This document shows positions 1-7,964 of a stretch of DNA of 19,628 bases, piece after piece (position 1 is the first letter of the stretch; the number at the start of each line of letters is the position of its first letter). Source of the DNA: JAAFKA01 sp044348925 (GTDB taxonomy: Bacteria; Bacteroidota; Bacteroidia; Cytophagales; Thermoflexibacteraceae); NCBI GenBank assembly GCA_044348925.1, contig JBIKRY010000052.1, forward strand, positions 1-19,628. The letters are read 5' to 3'. The position numbers were made by a program, and so were the translations under genes. Below the pieces are notes generated by a model. The model was not told where the DNA came from. It ran no database searches and was given only the letters and a program-made list of their open reading frames with translations.

Positions 1-16
1 TCGCCTTTAGGCGAAT
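1..16. repeat. Palindromic repeat unit, truncated by window edge
   Basis: TCGCCTTTAGGCGAAT followed by GAGT is identical to bases 2874-2893, so this is the right-hand part of the same 18-base palindrome (ATTCGCC/TTTA/GGCGAAT). With the unit at 102-119, which lies in the opposite orientation, it forms a pair of facing palindromes about 85 bases apart. That layout resembles REP/BIME units. The first two bases lie outside the window. Confidence 0.75.
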
Positions 17-101
17 GAGTCGGCTAAATTGAAAGAAAAATAGTAATTATTTCTCAAAATTTGTGAATTTATAACCAAGTTCGTTTTAATCCTTACATTT
101 C

Positions 102-119
102 ATTCGCCTAAAGGCGAAT
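102..119. repeat. Palindromic REP-like repeat unit
   Basis: ATTCGCC (102-108), loop TAAA, GGCGAAT (113-119) is a perfect 7-bp stem. The flank GAATATACG on its right is the reverse complement of CGTATATTC, which flanks the unit at 2872-2889. The copies therefore share more than the palindrome and belong to one dispersed repeat family. Confidence 0.8.
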
Positions 120-185
120 ATACGGTTACTACGCAACTTATTTATTATATATTTTACTTGTAACTTGTTGATTATCAATAAAGTA

Positions 186-202
186 ATCCGTAGTTCACGT
201 TA
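186..202. repeat. Dispersed repeat module, inverted copy of 2848-2864
   Basis: ATCCGTAGTTCACGTTA is an exact 17-base reverse complement of 2848-2864. A 17-base exact match containing several G/C positions is very unlikely by chance in a 20-kb AT-rich window. A nearby 12-base direct match, GTTGATTATCAA, lies at 167-178 and 2892-2903. Together these place two members of one repeat family on either side of the two genes 314-2752, in opposite orientations. Confidence 0.75.
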
Positions 203-313
203 GTTTAATAATCTATGGTAAAATTACATAAAATACACTAATTTTAGTAAATTTAACACATTAAATTATATACTATTTTTCTATTTCTTGTTCTTATTTC
301 ATTACATTATTAT

Positions 314-1429
314 ATGTCTGTGTTAAAATTTATTTTTGCCATTTTCTTTTTTCTATGTATAAGTTATAGTAGCAATGCCCAAAATAATTTATTGGAAAAT
401 ACCGCAGTATTTCAAATAATGAAACAAGGCACACAAAAAATGTATAACTATGATTTTGATGGTGCAGAAATTCTTTTTAATCAAGCTATGATTTTGTTGC
501 CCAAACACCCTGCCCCTATATTAATGAAAGGGATGCTGATTTATTGGCGAAATCTGCCTTTGGTTGCCAGCAGTCCTAAAGTTGCCGAAATGCAAAAATT
601 ATTGTTAAAAGCCGAAGAACTTGCCCAAGCTATGCTCAAAATAGATGCAAAAAACCCAGAAGCTATTTTTTTTGAGATGACAGCCCGTAGCCTTATGATG
701 CAACATTATGCAAAAATAGGCGAAAGTTCCAAAGCATTAAGTGAGGCAAGACATATTTATGGCAATGTGAAAACAGGAATGGAATTGCAAGACAAATTTA
801 ACGAATTTTATTTTTCGTCTGGTCTTTATAACTACTATCGAGAAAAATACCCTGAAGTAAAACCATTTTATAAAATAGTTTCGTGGATATTTCAAGCTGG
901 AGATAAAAAACTCGGTCTAGAACAGTTGGTTTTTGCAGGTAAACATTGTGTTATTTCGCAAACACAAGCATTATTTTTCTTGACACATATTTATTTGACG
1001 TATGAAAAAAATCCGTTTAAATCTGTAGAATATGCCAAAGAATTGAGCAATAAATTCCCAAAAAATAGATATTATTTGTGTCGTTATGTAGAAACTTTAC
1101 TGCTTACCAAACAATATGACCTTGCCAACACACACCTACAAAGTTTGCTAAAAGAATCTTCTGTTGAGCCTTTTACGGTCATGATTAGCCAAGTTTGGGC
1201 AGGGATTCTCGAAGAAAAAAAGAATAAAAATTATATATTGGCACAAAAATATTACCAAAATGCTATCCAATTAGCTACTACTTTTGGCATTGCAGGCAAT
1301 CATTACCAAGCATACGCCTACATAGGACTAAGTAAAATAGCAAAAATTAATAAACAAGATAATATAGCCAAAAACTATTGGAAAAAAGCAGAAGAATTAG
1401 CAGAATACAAGTATATTTTTGATTATTAA
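314..1429 (+). CDS. Secreted TPR-like protein of unknown function
   Basis: This 371-residue protein has a clear signal peptide: a short basic start, then a hydrophobic stretch (about residues 5-18), and a likely signal peptidase I site near residues 20-23 (SNAQ). No lipobox Cys is placed correctly, so it is probably periplasmic or secreted rather than a lipoprotein. The mature part is all-helical with TPR-like helix pairs: residues about 40-75 (YNYDFDGAEILFNQA), 90-130, 215-290 and a C-terminal pair around 310-365 (AQKYYQNAIQLA, AKNYWKKAEELA). A central aromatic-rich stretch near residues 165-185 (FYFSSGLYNYYREKYPEV) looks like a conserved core rather than a TPR. No catalytic motif is visible. 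The ATG at 314 is the only start that gives a full signal peptide. The gene downstream has its own -7 element, so co-transcription is not required. Such solenoids usually mediate protein-protein contacts; the partner is unknown. Confidence 0.8.
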   Translation: MSVLKFIFAIFFFLCISYSSNAQNNLLENTAVFQIMKQGTQKMYNYDFDGAEILFNQAMILLPKHPAPILMKGMLIYWRNLPLVASSPKVAEMQKLLLKAEELAQAMLKIDAKNPEAIFFEMTARSLMMQHYAKIGESSKALSEARHIYGNVKTGMELQDKFNEFYFSSGLYNYYREKYPEVKPFYKIVSWIFQAGDKKLGLEQLVFAGKHCVISQTQALFFLTHIYLTYEKNPFKSVEYAKELSNKFPKNRYYLCRYVETLLLTKQYDLANTHLQSLLKESSVEPFTVMISQVWAGILEEKKNKNYILAQKYYQNAIQLATTFGIAGNHYQAYAYIGLSKIAKINKQDNIAKNYWKKAEELAEYKYIFDY

Positions 1430-1545
1430 ATAAAAAATTACCATTTTTGCATATATTTTAGACCTATTTTTTTGTATTTACAAATCATTAACAATCTGTT
1501 AGCTCAAAAATAATATATTCGCACACATATTGCATATAAGTTTGG

Positions 1546-1553
1546 TAACTTTG
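1546..1553 (+). promoter_or_regulatory. -7 promoter element of the WecA-like gene
   Basis: TAACTTTG is a perfect match to the Bacteroidota -7 consensus TAnnTTTG and identical to the element in front of rpoC (3156-3163). No good TTTG is present at the usual -33 distance, so only the -7 half is supported. Transcription would begin near 1560, upstream of both candidate start codons (1592 TTG, 1613 ATG). Confidence 0.5.
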
Positions 1554-1612
1554 TAAAAAAATGTTAAACCAATTACAAATTTATACGTAATTTGTTAAAG
1601 ATAATTAAAACT

Positions 1613-2752
1613 ATGCTATACCTATCTTTATCTTTCGTAATGGCTGCGGGAATCGTATTAGCTCTTACACCACACATTATCAATATTGCAAAAGTAAAGC
1701 ATCTCTTTGATGAACCAGACGAAAGAAAAGTTCATGTCCACAAAATACCTCGTCTTGGTGGGTTGGTGGTTGCAATAGGTTTTTTGTTTACTGCCCTATT
1801 TTTCATGGATACTGCGGTGATGAAAGAGTGGAATTATCTGCTATGCTCTATATTAATTATTTTGGCAATTGGTTTTAAAGATGATATTATTGGCGTTTCG
1901 TCAGGAAAAAAGTTTTTAGCCCAAATATTAGCCTCTGCCTTAATTATCCATTTTGGCAAAATTCACCTTACAAGTTTACACGGTTTATTAGGATTTCACG
2001 AAATTCCATTGTGGTTAGGTTACATAGTTTCTTTAATGACCATTATTGTAATTACCAATTCATTTAACCTCATAGACGGCATCAATGGCTTGTTAGGAAT
2101 GATAGGTTGCACCACCTCCTTATCTTTTGGAATTTTATTTTATCTCATGGGTTATTACCAATTTACCTTAATAGCCTTTACCATAACAGGAGCCTTAGTA
2201 GGTTTTTTATACTACAATATTACCCCCGCCAAAGTATTTATGGGAGATACAGGCTCTTTACTTTTGGGTTTTCTGATGTCTGTTTTAGCTATTAAATTCA
2301 TCGAATTACACCCTACAGCAGTCTATCGTATCATTAGCATCAAGGCAGCAGTTGCTACAAGTGTAGCCATTTTGGTTATTCCTTTATACGATACATTACG
2401 GGTATTTACGATACGCATTGCACAAGGTAAATCTCCATTTTCTGCCGATAGAAACCATATTCACCATTTGTTAATAGATTGTAATGTTTCACATTTAGTT
2501 GCAACATTAATATTAGTAATTTTTAATACTTGTATTATTATACTTGTATTACTTTTGCAAAATCTGGGCAATACCTATTTATCTATTTTATTAATTACCT
2601 TAGTAATTGGTGCTACTGTAGTATTGAAAAAAATTAGAGATTTAACTGTAAGCAAAAAACATAAGCAAATGCAAGCTACAAAAGCAGTAAAAAAAGCCAC
2701 TAAAAAGGAAGAAATTGCCAGCGAAGCCTCTAAAGAATTGATAAGCATCTAA
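1613..2752 (+). CDS. WecA/TagO-type polyprenyl-phosphate N-acetylhexosamine-1-phosphate transferase
   Basis: This polytopic membrane enzyme belongs to the MraY/WecA glycosyltransferase 4 family, which transfers a sugar-1-phosphate from a UDP-sugar to undecaprenyl phosphate at the inner face of the membrane. That step starts O-antigen, capsule, teichoic-acid-like or other envelope glycans. Numbering from the ATG at 1613 (379 residues), the family motifs are complete: DEPDERKVH near 33-41, the Mg-binding DD at 90-91, NLIDGINGL at 152-160, GDTGS at 211-215 and HIHH at 282-285. The HIHH loop and DERKVH favour WecA/TagO over MraY. About ten hydrophobic segments are visible. The C-terminus ends in a Lys-rich tail (from about residue 340) that is probably cytoplasmic. 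An in-frame TTG at 1592 would add seven residues; the ATG is preferred because TTG starts are rare. The substrate cannot be told from sequence, and no glycosyltransferase cluster adjoins it. Confidence 0.88.
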   Translation: MLYLSLSFVMAAGIVLALTPHIINIAKVKHLFDEPDERKVHVHKIPRLGGLVVAIGFLFTALFFMDTAVMKEWNYLLCSILIILAIGFKDDIIGVSSGKKFLAQILASALIIHFGKIHLTSLHGLLGFHEIPLWLGYIVSLMTIIVITNSFNLIDGINGLLGMIGCTTSLSFGILFYLMGYYQFTLIAFTITGALVGFLYYNITPAKVFMGDTGSLLLGFLMSVLAIKFIELHPTAVYRIISIKAAVATSVAILVIPLYDTLRVFTIRIAQGKSPFSADRNHIHHLLIDCNVSHLVATLILVIFNTCIIILVLLLQNLGNTYLSILLITLVIGATVVLKKIRDLTVSKKHKQMQATKAVKKATKKEEIASEASKELISI

Positions 2753-2782
2753 AAATAGTTGCTACACAAAATAGGTTATTGT

Positions 2783-2820
2783 AAAAAAATACTTGAAAAT
2801 AATTTTTCAAGTATTTTTTT
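2783..2820 (+). terminator. Intrinsic terminator after the WecA-like gene
   Basis: AAAAAAATACTTGAAAA (2783-2799), loop TAAT, TTTTCAAGTATTTTTTT (2804-2820) is a perfect 17-bp inverted repeat ending in seven T. It lies 30 bases after the stop at 2752. The stem is A/T-rich, but the position and T-tract fit a terminator. Confidence 0.75.
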
Positions 2821-2847
2821 TATGAACTTAGCGACTTTGTGTTTAAT

Positions 2848-2927
2848 TAACGTGAACTACGGATAACGTATATTCGCCTTTAGGCGAATGAGTTGATTAT
2901 CAAGTAATTCGCTGAAGGCGAATATAC
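2848..2927. repeat. REP-like repeat member with two palindromes
   Basis: The member reads as modules. First is TAACGTGAACTACGGAT (2848-2864), an exact inverted copy of 186-202. Second is palindrome ATTCGCC-TTTA-GGCGAAT (2872-2889). Third is GAGTTGATTATCAA (2890-2903), whose last 12 bases recur at 167-178. Fourth is a second, degenerate palindrome, ATTCGC-TGAAG-GCGAAT (2907-2923), with flank ATAC as at 120-123. The second palindrome has lost one base pair relative to the intact copies. No transposase is nearby, so these look like non-autonomous, dispersed repeats. Confidence 0.75.
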
Positions 2928-3132
2928 ATTTATTGTGTCTTATTAGATTTTTAAATACTTGATTTTCAAATATTTGAAACCTAAAGCGTATCTTACATTC
3001 TGTAATAATGTGTATTCATTACCACAACAAAATATTTCATCTTTTTATCTCTCATAATATTAGATTTTTTTTTTTACTATGCCTTTCTGTCAAAAATAAT
3101 ATATAGAAAAAAAATAAAAAAAAAACATTTTA

Positions 3133-3163
3133 TTAGTAAGTTATTTAATATTATGTAACTTTG
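3133..3163 (+). promoter_or_regulatory. rpoC promoter
   Basis: TTAG (3133-3136), 19 bases, then TAACTTTG (3156-3163) fits the Bacteroidota -33/-7 consensus TTTG/TAnnTTTG with one mismatch in the -33 box. Transcription would begin near 3170, giving a leader of about 25 bases before the ATG at 3195. Its presence supports transcription of rpoC independently of any upstream gene. Confidence 0.55.
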
Positions 3164-3194
3164 CAAGTTCAAAACTATAAATAGACAAAATCTA

Positions 3195-6100
3195 ATGGCT
3201 TTCAAAAAGAATAAGAAAATCAACAACGATTTTACGAAAATCACCATTAGCTTGGCTTCCCCAGAATCCATTTTGGAAAGTTCTAATGGCGAAGTTACGC
3301 AACCCGAAACCATTAATTACCGTACCTATAAACCCGAAATGGGCGGATTATTCTGCGAAAGAATATTCGGACCTGTAAAAGATTGGGAATGTCATTGCGG
3401 TAAGTACAAACGGATACGTTACAAAGGTATTGTTTGTGACCGTTGTGGTGTGGAAGTTACCGAAAAGAAAGTACGCAGAGAACGAATGGGGCATATTCAA
3501 CTCATTATTCCTGTGGCTCATATTTGGTATTTCCGTTCTTTGCCAAACAAAATAGGTTATTTGTTGGGTTTACCTACCAAAAAGTTAGACCAAATTATTT
3601 ATTATGAAAGGTATGTAGTTATTCAACCAGGTGTAAAAGGTTCTGATGGTGTAAGCCGTTTGGATTTTCTTACCGAAGACGAATATTTAGATATCTTAGA
3701 CAAACTTCCACGTGATAATCAACAATTAGAAGACAACGACCCTAATAAATTTATTGCAAAAATGGGTGCCGAAGCTCTTGAAATGTTGTTGAGCAGAGTC
3801 CATTTAGACGATTTGTCTTATGAACTTCGCCACATGGCAGCCACAGATTCTTCCCAACAACGCAAAGCAGAAGCCCTAAAACGTCTAAAAGTAGTAGAGG
3901 CATTCCGCAGTTCGTATGGTAGAATTGAAAACAAACCAGAGTGGATGATAATTAAAATGGTGCCTGTAATTCCTCCCGAATTACGCCCATTAGTGCCTTT
4001 AGATGGTGGACGTTTTGCTACCTCCGATTTGAATGATTTATATCGTAGGGTAATTATTCGTAACAACCGTTTAAAAAGGTTGATAGATATTAAAGCTCCT
4101 GAAGTAATTTTACGTAACGAAAAACGTATGTTGCAAGAAGCTGTAGATTCGTTATTTGATAATTCTCGCAAAGTAAATGCTGTACGTTCTGATGGAAATA
4201 GAGCTTTAAAATCTTTGTCGGATATGTTGAAAGGGAAACAAGGACGTTTCCGCCAAAACTTATTAGGTAAACGTGTCGATTATTCGGGTAGGTCTGTAAT
4301 TGTCGTAGGACCAGAACTCAAATTGCACGAGTGTGGCTTACCAAAAGATATGGCTGCCGAATTGTTCAAACCATTTATTATTCGCAAATTAATAGAAAGA
4401 GGTATTGTAAAAACGGTAAAATCTGCCAAAAAAATTGTAGATAAAAAATCTGCTGTAGTTTGGGATATTTTGGAAAATGTATTGAAAGGACACCCTGTAT
4501 TGCTAAACCGTGCCCCAACACTTCACCGTTTGGGTATTCAAGCATTTCAGCCGAGATTAATAGAAGGAAAAGCTATTCAATTACACCCATTAGTTTGTAC
4601 AGCTTTCAATGCCGATTTTGACGGTGACCAGATGGCGGTTCACGTGCCTTTAGGACACGAAGCTATCTTGGAAGCATCTTTATTAATGTTGGCATCACAT
4701 AATATTTTGAACCCTGCAAATGGTTCTCCTGTTACAGTACCTTCACAAGACATGGTTTTGGGATTATATTACCTTTCTAAAGGTCGTAAATCTACCCCAA
4801 CCCATCCAGTAAAGGGAGATGGCATGACTTTTTATTCCCCAGAGGAAGTAATTATAGCTATCAACGAAGGCAAATTAGATAAAAATGCTTGGATTAAAGT
4901 TCGTGTACCATTGCGTCACGTAAATGGTGATATGACCAAGCCTTTAGTAGATGGTGGCAAATTAAAAACGATGCTATTGGAAACTGTAGCAGGTCGTGTA
5001 TTGTTTAACCAAGTAATGCCTAAAGAAGTTGGATTTTTGAATGAAGAATTGACCAAGAAAAAACTACAGTTAATCATTGGTTATGTGTTCAAAATTGGTG
5101 GAATGGCAAAAGCAGCAGCATTTTTAGATGACATCAAATCTTTAGGATTCCAAACCGCCTTTAAAGGAGGTTTGTCTATTGGTTTGTCAGATATTAAGAT
5201 TCCAGCAGAAAAACAAGCCTTAGTAGAAGCAGCAAAAGCAGAAGTTGCAGTAGTATCAGGCAACTATGATATGGGCTTAATTACCAACAATGAAAGATAT
5301 AACCAAGTAATTGATATTTGGTCACGAGTAAATACAAGTTTGATGACTGTATTGATGACACAGTTGGAGGCGGATAATCAAGGTTTTAACTCTATTTATA
5401 TGATGATGCACTCTGGAGCAAGGGGTTCAAGAGAGCAAATTCGTCAATTAGGTGGAATGAGGGGCTTGATGGCAAAACCACAGAAAAACTTGCAAGGTAC
5501 AGGCAATGAAATTATTGAAAACCCAATTTTATCTAACTTCAAAGAAGGCTTAGACGTATTGGAATACTTTATTTCTACACACGGTGCAAGAAAAGGTTTG
5601 GCAGATACTGCCTTGAAAACAGCCGACGCAGGTTATTTAACTCGTCGTTTGGTAGATGTTGCTCAAGATGTAGTTATTACAGAAACAGATTGTGGTACTT
5701 TGCGTGGTTTAACGGTGGAAGCCTTAAAACAAGAGGAGGAAATTATTGAAAAATTATCAGAACGTATTTTGGGCAGAACATCAGTACATGATATTTATCA
5801 CCCAATTACCAATGAACTAATTATAGCTTCAGGCGAAGAGATTACTGAAGAAATAACAGAACTTATCGACAAAGCAGACATAGAACAAGTAGAAATCCGT
5901 TCGGTTTTGACTTGCGAAACTCGTCAAGGAGTTTGTGGAAAATGTTATGGTAGAAGTTTGCCTTCAGGCAAAATGGTACATATTGGCGAAGCAGCAGGTG
6001 TTATTGCAGCACAATCTATTGGAGAGCCAGGTACTCAATTAACTTTACGTACATTCCACGCAGGTGGTGTGGCTGGTAATATTTCGACAAACTCAGCTAT

Positions 6101-7535
6101 AAAAGCAAAATTTGCAGGGAAAGTAGAGTTTGAAGATTTAAAAACCGTAGTTACTACCTCGTTTGACGGTTCACCAATGGAAGTAGTGATGGCACGTACT
6201 GCTATGGTACGTCTATTGCACCCAGATACAAAAGCTGTTTTGATTACACACGAAGTACCTTATGGTGCTTTCTTGAAAGTAAAAGATGGTGATTTGGTAG
6301 AAAAAGGCAAAGAGATTTGTTTTTGGGACCCATATAACTCGGTAATTCTTGCACAACATGATGGTATTGTTGAATATGATGCCATCGAAGAGGGCATTAC
6401 CTATCGTCAAGAAATGGACGAACAAACAGGTTATACCGAAAAAGTTATTATAGATTCTAAAGACCGTAAGAAAAACCCAGGCTTAATCATCTTGGGAGAT
6501 GCAGGCGAAAGACAAGCAAGTAACGTACCTGTAGGGGCTCACTTAGCAGTAGATAGTGGGCAACGTGTAAAAGCAGGGCAGGTTTTGGTAAAAATACCAC
6601 GTGCTTTGTCAAAAACAAAAGATATTACAGGTGGTTTGCCTCGTGTAACAGAATTGTTTGAGGCTCGTAACCCTTCAAATCCTGCAGTTGTAACAGAAAT
6701 AGATGGTTTTGTAAAATACGGAGATGTAAAACGTGGTAATCGTGAGATTATTGTCGAATCAAAAGAGGGAGTTATCAAAAAATATATGGTGCCATTGTCC
6801 AAATTGATATTGGTACAAGATAGTGATTTTGTGAAAGCTGGTATGCCGTTGTCTGATGGTGCTACTACGCCTTCTGATATTCTTTTTATCAAAGGACCTA
6901 CAGCAGTACAAGAATATTTGGTGCAAGAAATTCAAGACGTTTACCGTTTACAAGGTGTAAAAATCAACGATAAACACATTGAGGTAATTGTTCGTCAGAT
7001 GATGCAAAAAGTAGAAATCGTAGACCCAGGTGATACCATGTTTTTGATGGGACAATCTGTAGATAAATTTACGTTTAGAGAAGCAAATGATGCCATTATG
7101 GACAAAAAAATCGTAATGGAGTCAGGAGATTCACATAAAATGAAACCAGGTATGATTGTTAGCGTAAGTCAATTAAGAGATGAAAACTCTTCGTTGAAAC
7201 GCCAAGATAAAAAACCTGTGAAAGTTCGTGATGCACAAACTGCAGTTTCTCAACCTACTTTGCAAGGTATTACCCAAGCATCTTTAGGAACAAAAAGCTT
7301 TATTTCGGCAGCATCTTTCCAAGAAACTACCAAAGTTTTGAGTGAGGCAGCTATTAGAGGTAAAGTTGATGGATTGGCGGGCTTAAAAGAAAATGTAATT
7401 GTTGGACACTTAATCCCAGCAGGTACAGGACAACGCCGTTTCCAAGAACTTAAAGTGGCAGTAGCAGAAGAATACGAAAGTATTAAAGAAATTATGAAAG
7501 ACCGTAAACTTTCTAAGAAAGATTTGGTAGGTTAA
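3195..7535 (+). CDS. rpoC: DNA-directed RNA polymerase subunit beta'
   Basis: This 1446-residue protein is full length for the family. It is the beta' subunit, which carries the catalytic centre of RNA polymerase. The first zinc site is C66, C68, C81, C84. The absolutely conserved NADFDGDQMAVH motif begins at N472, with the Mg-binding aspartates at 474, 476 and 478. The second zinc site is C833, C907, C914, C917, with spacing as in the E. coli protein. The bridge and trigger regions follow in order, and the C-terminus has the conserved fold-back region ending in ISAASFQETTKVLSEAAI and GHLIPAGTG. The start at 3195 is at the usual N-terminus. The oddity is context: rpoC normally follows rpoB in one operon, but here the upstream neighbour is a WecA-like gene 442 bases away and rpoC has its own promoter and terminator. 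The open frame is intact throughout. Confidence 0.98.
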   Translation: MAFKKNKKINNDFTKITISLASPESILESSNGEVTQPETINYRTYKPEMGGLFCERIFGPVKDWECHCGKYKRIRYKGIVCDRCGVEVTEKKVRRERMGHIQLIIPVAHIWYFRSLPNKIGYLLGLPTKKLDQIIYYERYVVIQPGVKGSDGVSRLDFLTEDEYLDILDKLPRDNQQLEDNDPNKFIAKMGAEALEMLLSRVHLDDLSYELRHMAATDSSQQRKAEALKRLKVVEAFRSSYGRIENKPEWMIIKMVPVIPPELRPLVPLDGGRFATSDLNDLYRRVIIRNNRLKRLIDIKAPEVILRNEKRMLQEAVDSLFDNSRKVNAVRSDGNRALKSLSDMLKGKQGRFRQNLLGKRVDYSGRSVIVVGPELKLHECGLPKDMAAELFKPFIIRKLIERGIVKTVKSAKKIVDKKSAVVWDILENVLKGHPVLLNRAPTLHRLGIQAFQPRLIEGKAIQLHPLVCTAFNADFDGDQMAVHVPLGHEAILEASLLMLASHNILNPANGSPVTVPSQDMVLGLYYLSKGRKSTPTHPVKGDGMTFYSPEEVIIAINEGKLDKNAWIKVRVPLRHVNGDMTKPLVDGGKLKTMLLETVAGRVLFNQVMPKEVGFLNEELTKKKLQLIIGYVFKIGGMAKAAAFLDDIKSLGFQTAFKGGLSIGLSDIKIPAEKQALVEAAKAEVAVVSGNYDMGLITNNERYNQVIDIWSRVNTSLMTVLMTQLEADNQGFNSIYMMMHSGARGSREQIRQLGGMRGLMAKPQKNLQGTGNEIIENPILSNFKEGLDVLEYFISTHGARKGLADTALKTADAGYLTRRLVDVAQDVVITETDCGTLRGLTVEALKQEEEIIEKLSERILGRTSVHDIYHPITNELIIASGEEITEEITELIDKADIEQVEIRSVLTCETRQGVCGKCYGRSLPSGKMVHIGEAAGVIAAQSIGEPGTQLTLRTFHAGGVAGNISTNSAIKAKFAGKVEFEDLKTVVTTSFDGSPMEVVMARTAMVRLLHPDTKAVLITHEVPYGAFLKVKDGDLVEKGKEICFWDPYNSVILAQHDGIVEYDAIEEGITYRQEMDEQTGYTEKVIIDSKDRKKNPGLIILGDAGERQASNVPVGAHLAVDSGQRVKAGQVLVKIPRALSKTKDITGGLPRVTELFEARNPSNPAVVTEIDGFVKYGDVKRGNREIIVESKEGVIKKYMVPLSKLILVQDSDFVKAGMPLSDGATTPSDILFIKGPTAVQEYLVQEIQDVYRLQGVKINDKHIEVIVRQMMQKVEIVDPGDTMFLMGQSVDKFTFREANDAIMDKKIVMESGDSHKMKPGMIVSVSQLRDENSSLKRQDKKPVKVRDAQTAVSQPTLQGITQASLGTKSFISAASFQETTKVLSEAAIRGKVDGLAGLKENVIVGHLIPAGTGQRRFQELKVAVAEEYESIKEIMKDRKLSKKDLVG

Positions 7536-7552
7536 TTGTATTTCTCATCAAT

Positions 7553-7597
7553 AAAAAAGTCTTTTACTTTTGTAAAACAAAAGTAAAAGACTTTTTT
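7553..7597. terminator. Strong hairpin terminator after rpoC
   Basis: A perfect 20-bp inverted repeat, 7553-7572 and 7578-7597, has a five-base loop TAAAA. The arms begin with six A and end with six T, so either strand gives a hairpin followed by a U-tract. It lies 17 bases after the rpoC stop, where it would end rpoC transcription. Confidence 0.85.
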
Positions 7598-7788
7598 GCT
7601 TTAGGTTTTTTGTATCAAAATTAAGTTTTAAAATTTTAAAAATAACAGTACAAGTATTTCTATATTTTCATGCAAAAAACCTCAGAGATGTATCACAAAC
7701 AAAAATCTAAATAGCACATTATCAAGTAGTTGAAAATAGTATGCTACCATAAATTCATGTAATTACATCAAAAAAATAATACAATAAG

Positions 7789-7819
7789 TTTGATTTTTTA
7801 TATTTTTTATGTAGATTTA
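7789..7819 (+). promoter_or_regulatory. Promoter of the lysine-rich micro-gene
   Basis: TTTG (7789-7792), 19 bases, then TAGATTTA (7812-7819) fits TTTG/TAnnTTTG with one mismatch. Transcription would start near 7826, about 25 bases before the ATG at 7851. Confidence 0.5.
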
Positions 7820-7850
7820 CTATAGTAATCCACCAATAATCTATACTACC

Positions 7851-7958
7851 ATGGCAAAGGGAAAGAATGCAGTGAAAGAAAAGGCAAAAGAGCCTACCAA
7901 AACTCTCAAAGAAAAAAGAGCAGCAAAACAAGAGAAAAAACAAAATAAAAAAGATTAA
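7851..7958 (+). CDS. 35-residue lysine-rich small protein
   Basis: The short frame begins MAKGKNAVKEKAKEPTKTL and ends in a Lys/Gln/Asp tail. About 14 of 35 residues are Lys and the protein is strongly basic, with no hydrophobic segment or signal. It is too short for normal gene calling, but three things support it. It starts with ATG downstream of a TTTG-N19-TAGATTTA promoter, it is followed seven bases after the stop by a GC-rich hairpin with six T, and it stands alone between two other units. Small Lys/Ala/Glu-rich proteins of this sort occur in Bacteroidota, usually unannotated. Charge and size would suit binding to nucleic acid or ribosomes, but this is inference only. An alternative is that the transcript acts as a small RNA and the frame is incidental. 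Confidence 0.6.
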   Translation: MAKGKNAVKEKAKEPTKTLKEKRAAKQEKKQNKKD

Positions 7959-7964
7959 TTTTTT

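Larger units (their letters stand above)
1..313. other. Gene-free repeat-bearing intergenic region
   Basis: No convincing coding region is seen on either strand. The stretch holds a palindrome cut by the window edge (1-16), a complete palindrome (102-119), and two modules that recur at 2848-2903: GTTGATTATCAA at 167-178 (direct) and ATCCGTAGTTCACGTTA at 186-202 (inverted). From about 205 it is plain AT-rich leader for the TPR gene. It contains a possible -7 element TAAATTTA at 248-255, with no TTTG at the usual distance upstream, so that gene's promoter is uncertain. Confidence 0.7.
2753..3194. other. Intergenic region between WecA-like gene and rpoC
   Basis: These 442 bases hold, in order, a terminator (2783-2820), a repeat-family member (2848-2927) with two palindromes, AT-rich sequence with long T and A runs (3065-3076 and 3110-3125), and the rpoC promoter (3133-3163). 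There is no rpoB remnant and no supported coding region. A minus-strand reading frame here overlaps the start of rpoC and is a shadow. Confidence 0.7.
7536..7850. other. Intergenic region between rpoC and the lysine-rich micro-gene
   Basis: It contains the rpoC terminator (7553-7597) and a promoter candidate at 7789-7819. Between them is AT-rich sequence with an isolated 10-base inverted repeat, AGGTTTTTTG (7603-7612) and CAAAAAACCT (7673-7682), spaced by 60 bases, and a short palindrome TGTAATTACA (7758-7767). No coding region is supported. A small RNA cannot be excluded, but nothing positive indicates one. Confidence 0.55.

Noticed and set aside
1..119. CRISPR array from repeated ATTCGCC...GGCGAAT units
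   Set aside because: The units are few, unequally spaced and in alternating orientation, with no spacer regularity and no cas genes.
1592..1612. TTG start extending the WecA-like protein by seven residues
   Set aside because: The ATG at 1613 gives a normal membrane-protein N-terminus. TTG starts are rare and there is no ribosome binding site favouring it, though it cannot be excluded.
3077..3313. Minus-strand 78-codon frame across the rpoC start
   Set aside because: It is Phe/Leu/Ile-rich in the AT-rich leader and overlaps conserved rpoC codons; no promoter or homology-like motif.
3818..4171. Minus-strand 117-codon frame inside rpoC
   Set aside because: Fully inside a conserved region of rpoC, whose plus-strand reading is certain; composition is that of a shadow frame.
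7603..7682. 10-base inverted repeat with 60-base spacing as a structured RNA
   Set aside because: Arms are mainly T/A runs that arise easily by chance in such AT-rich sequence; no supporting secondary structure between them.
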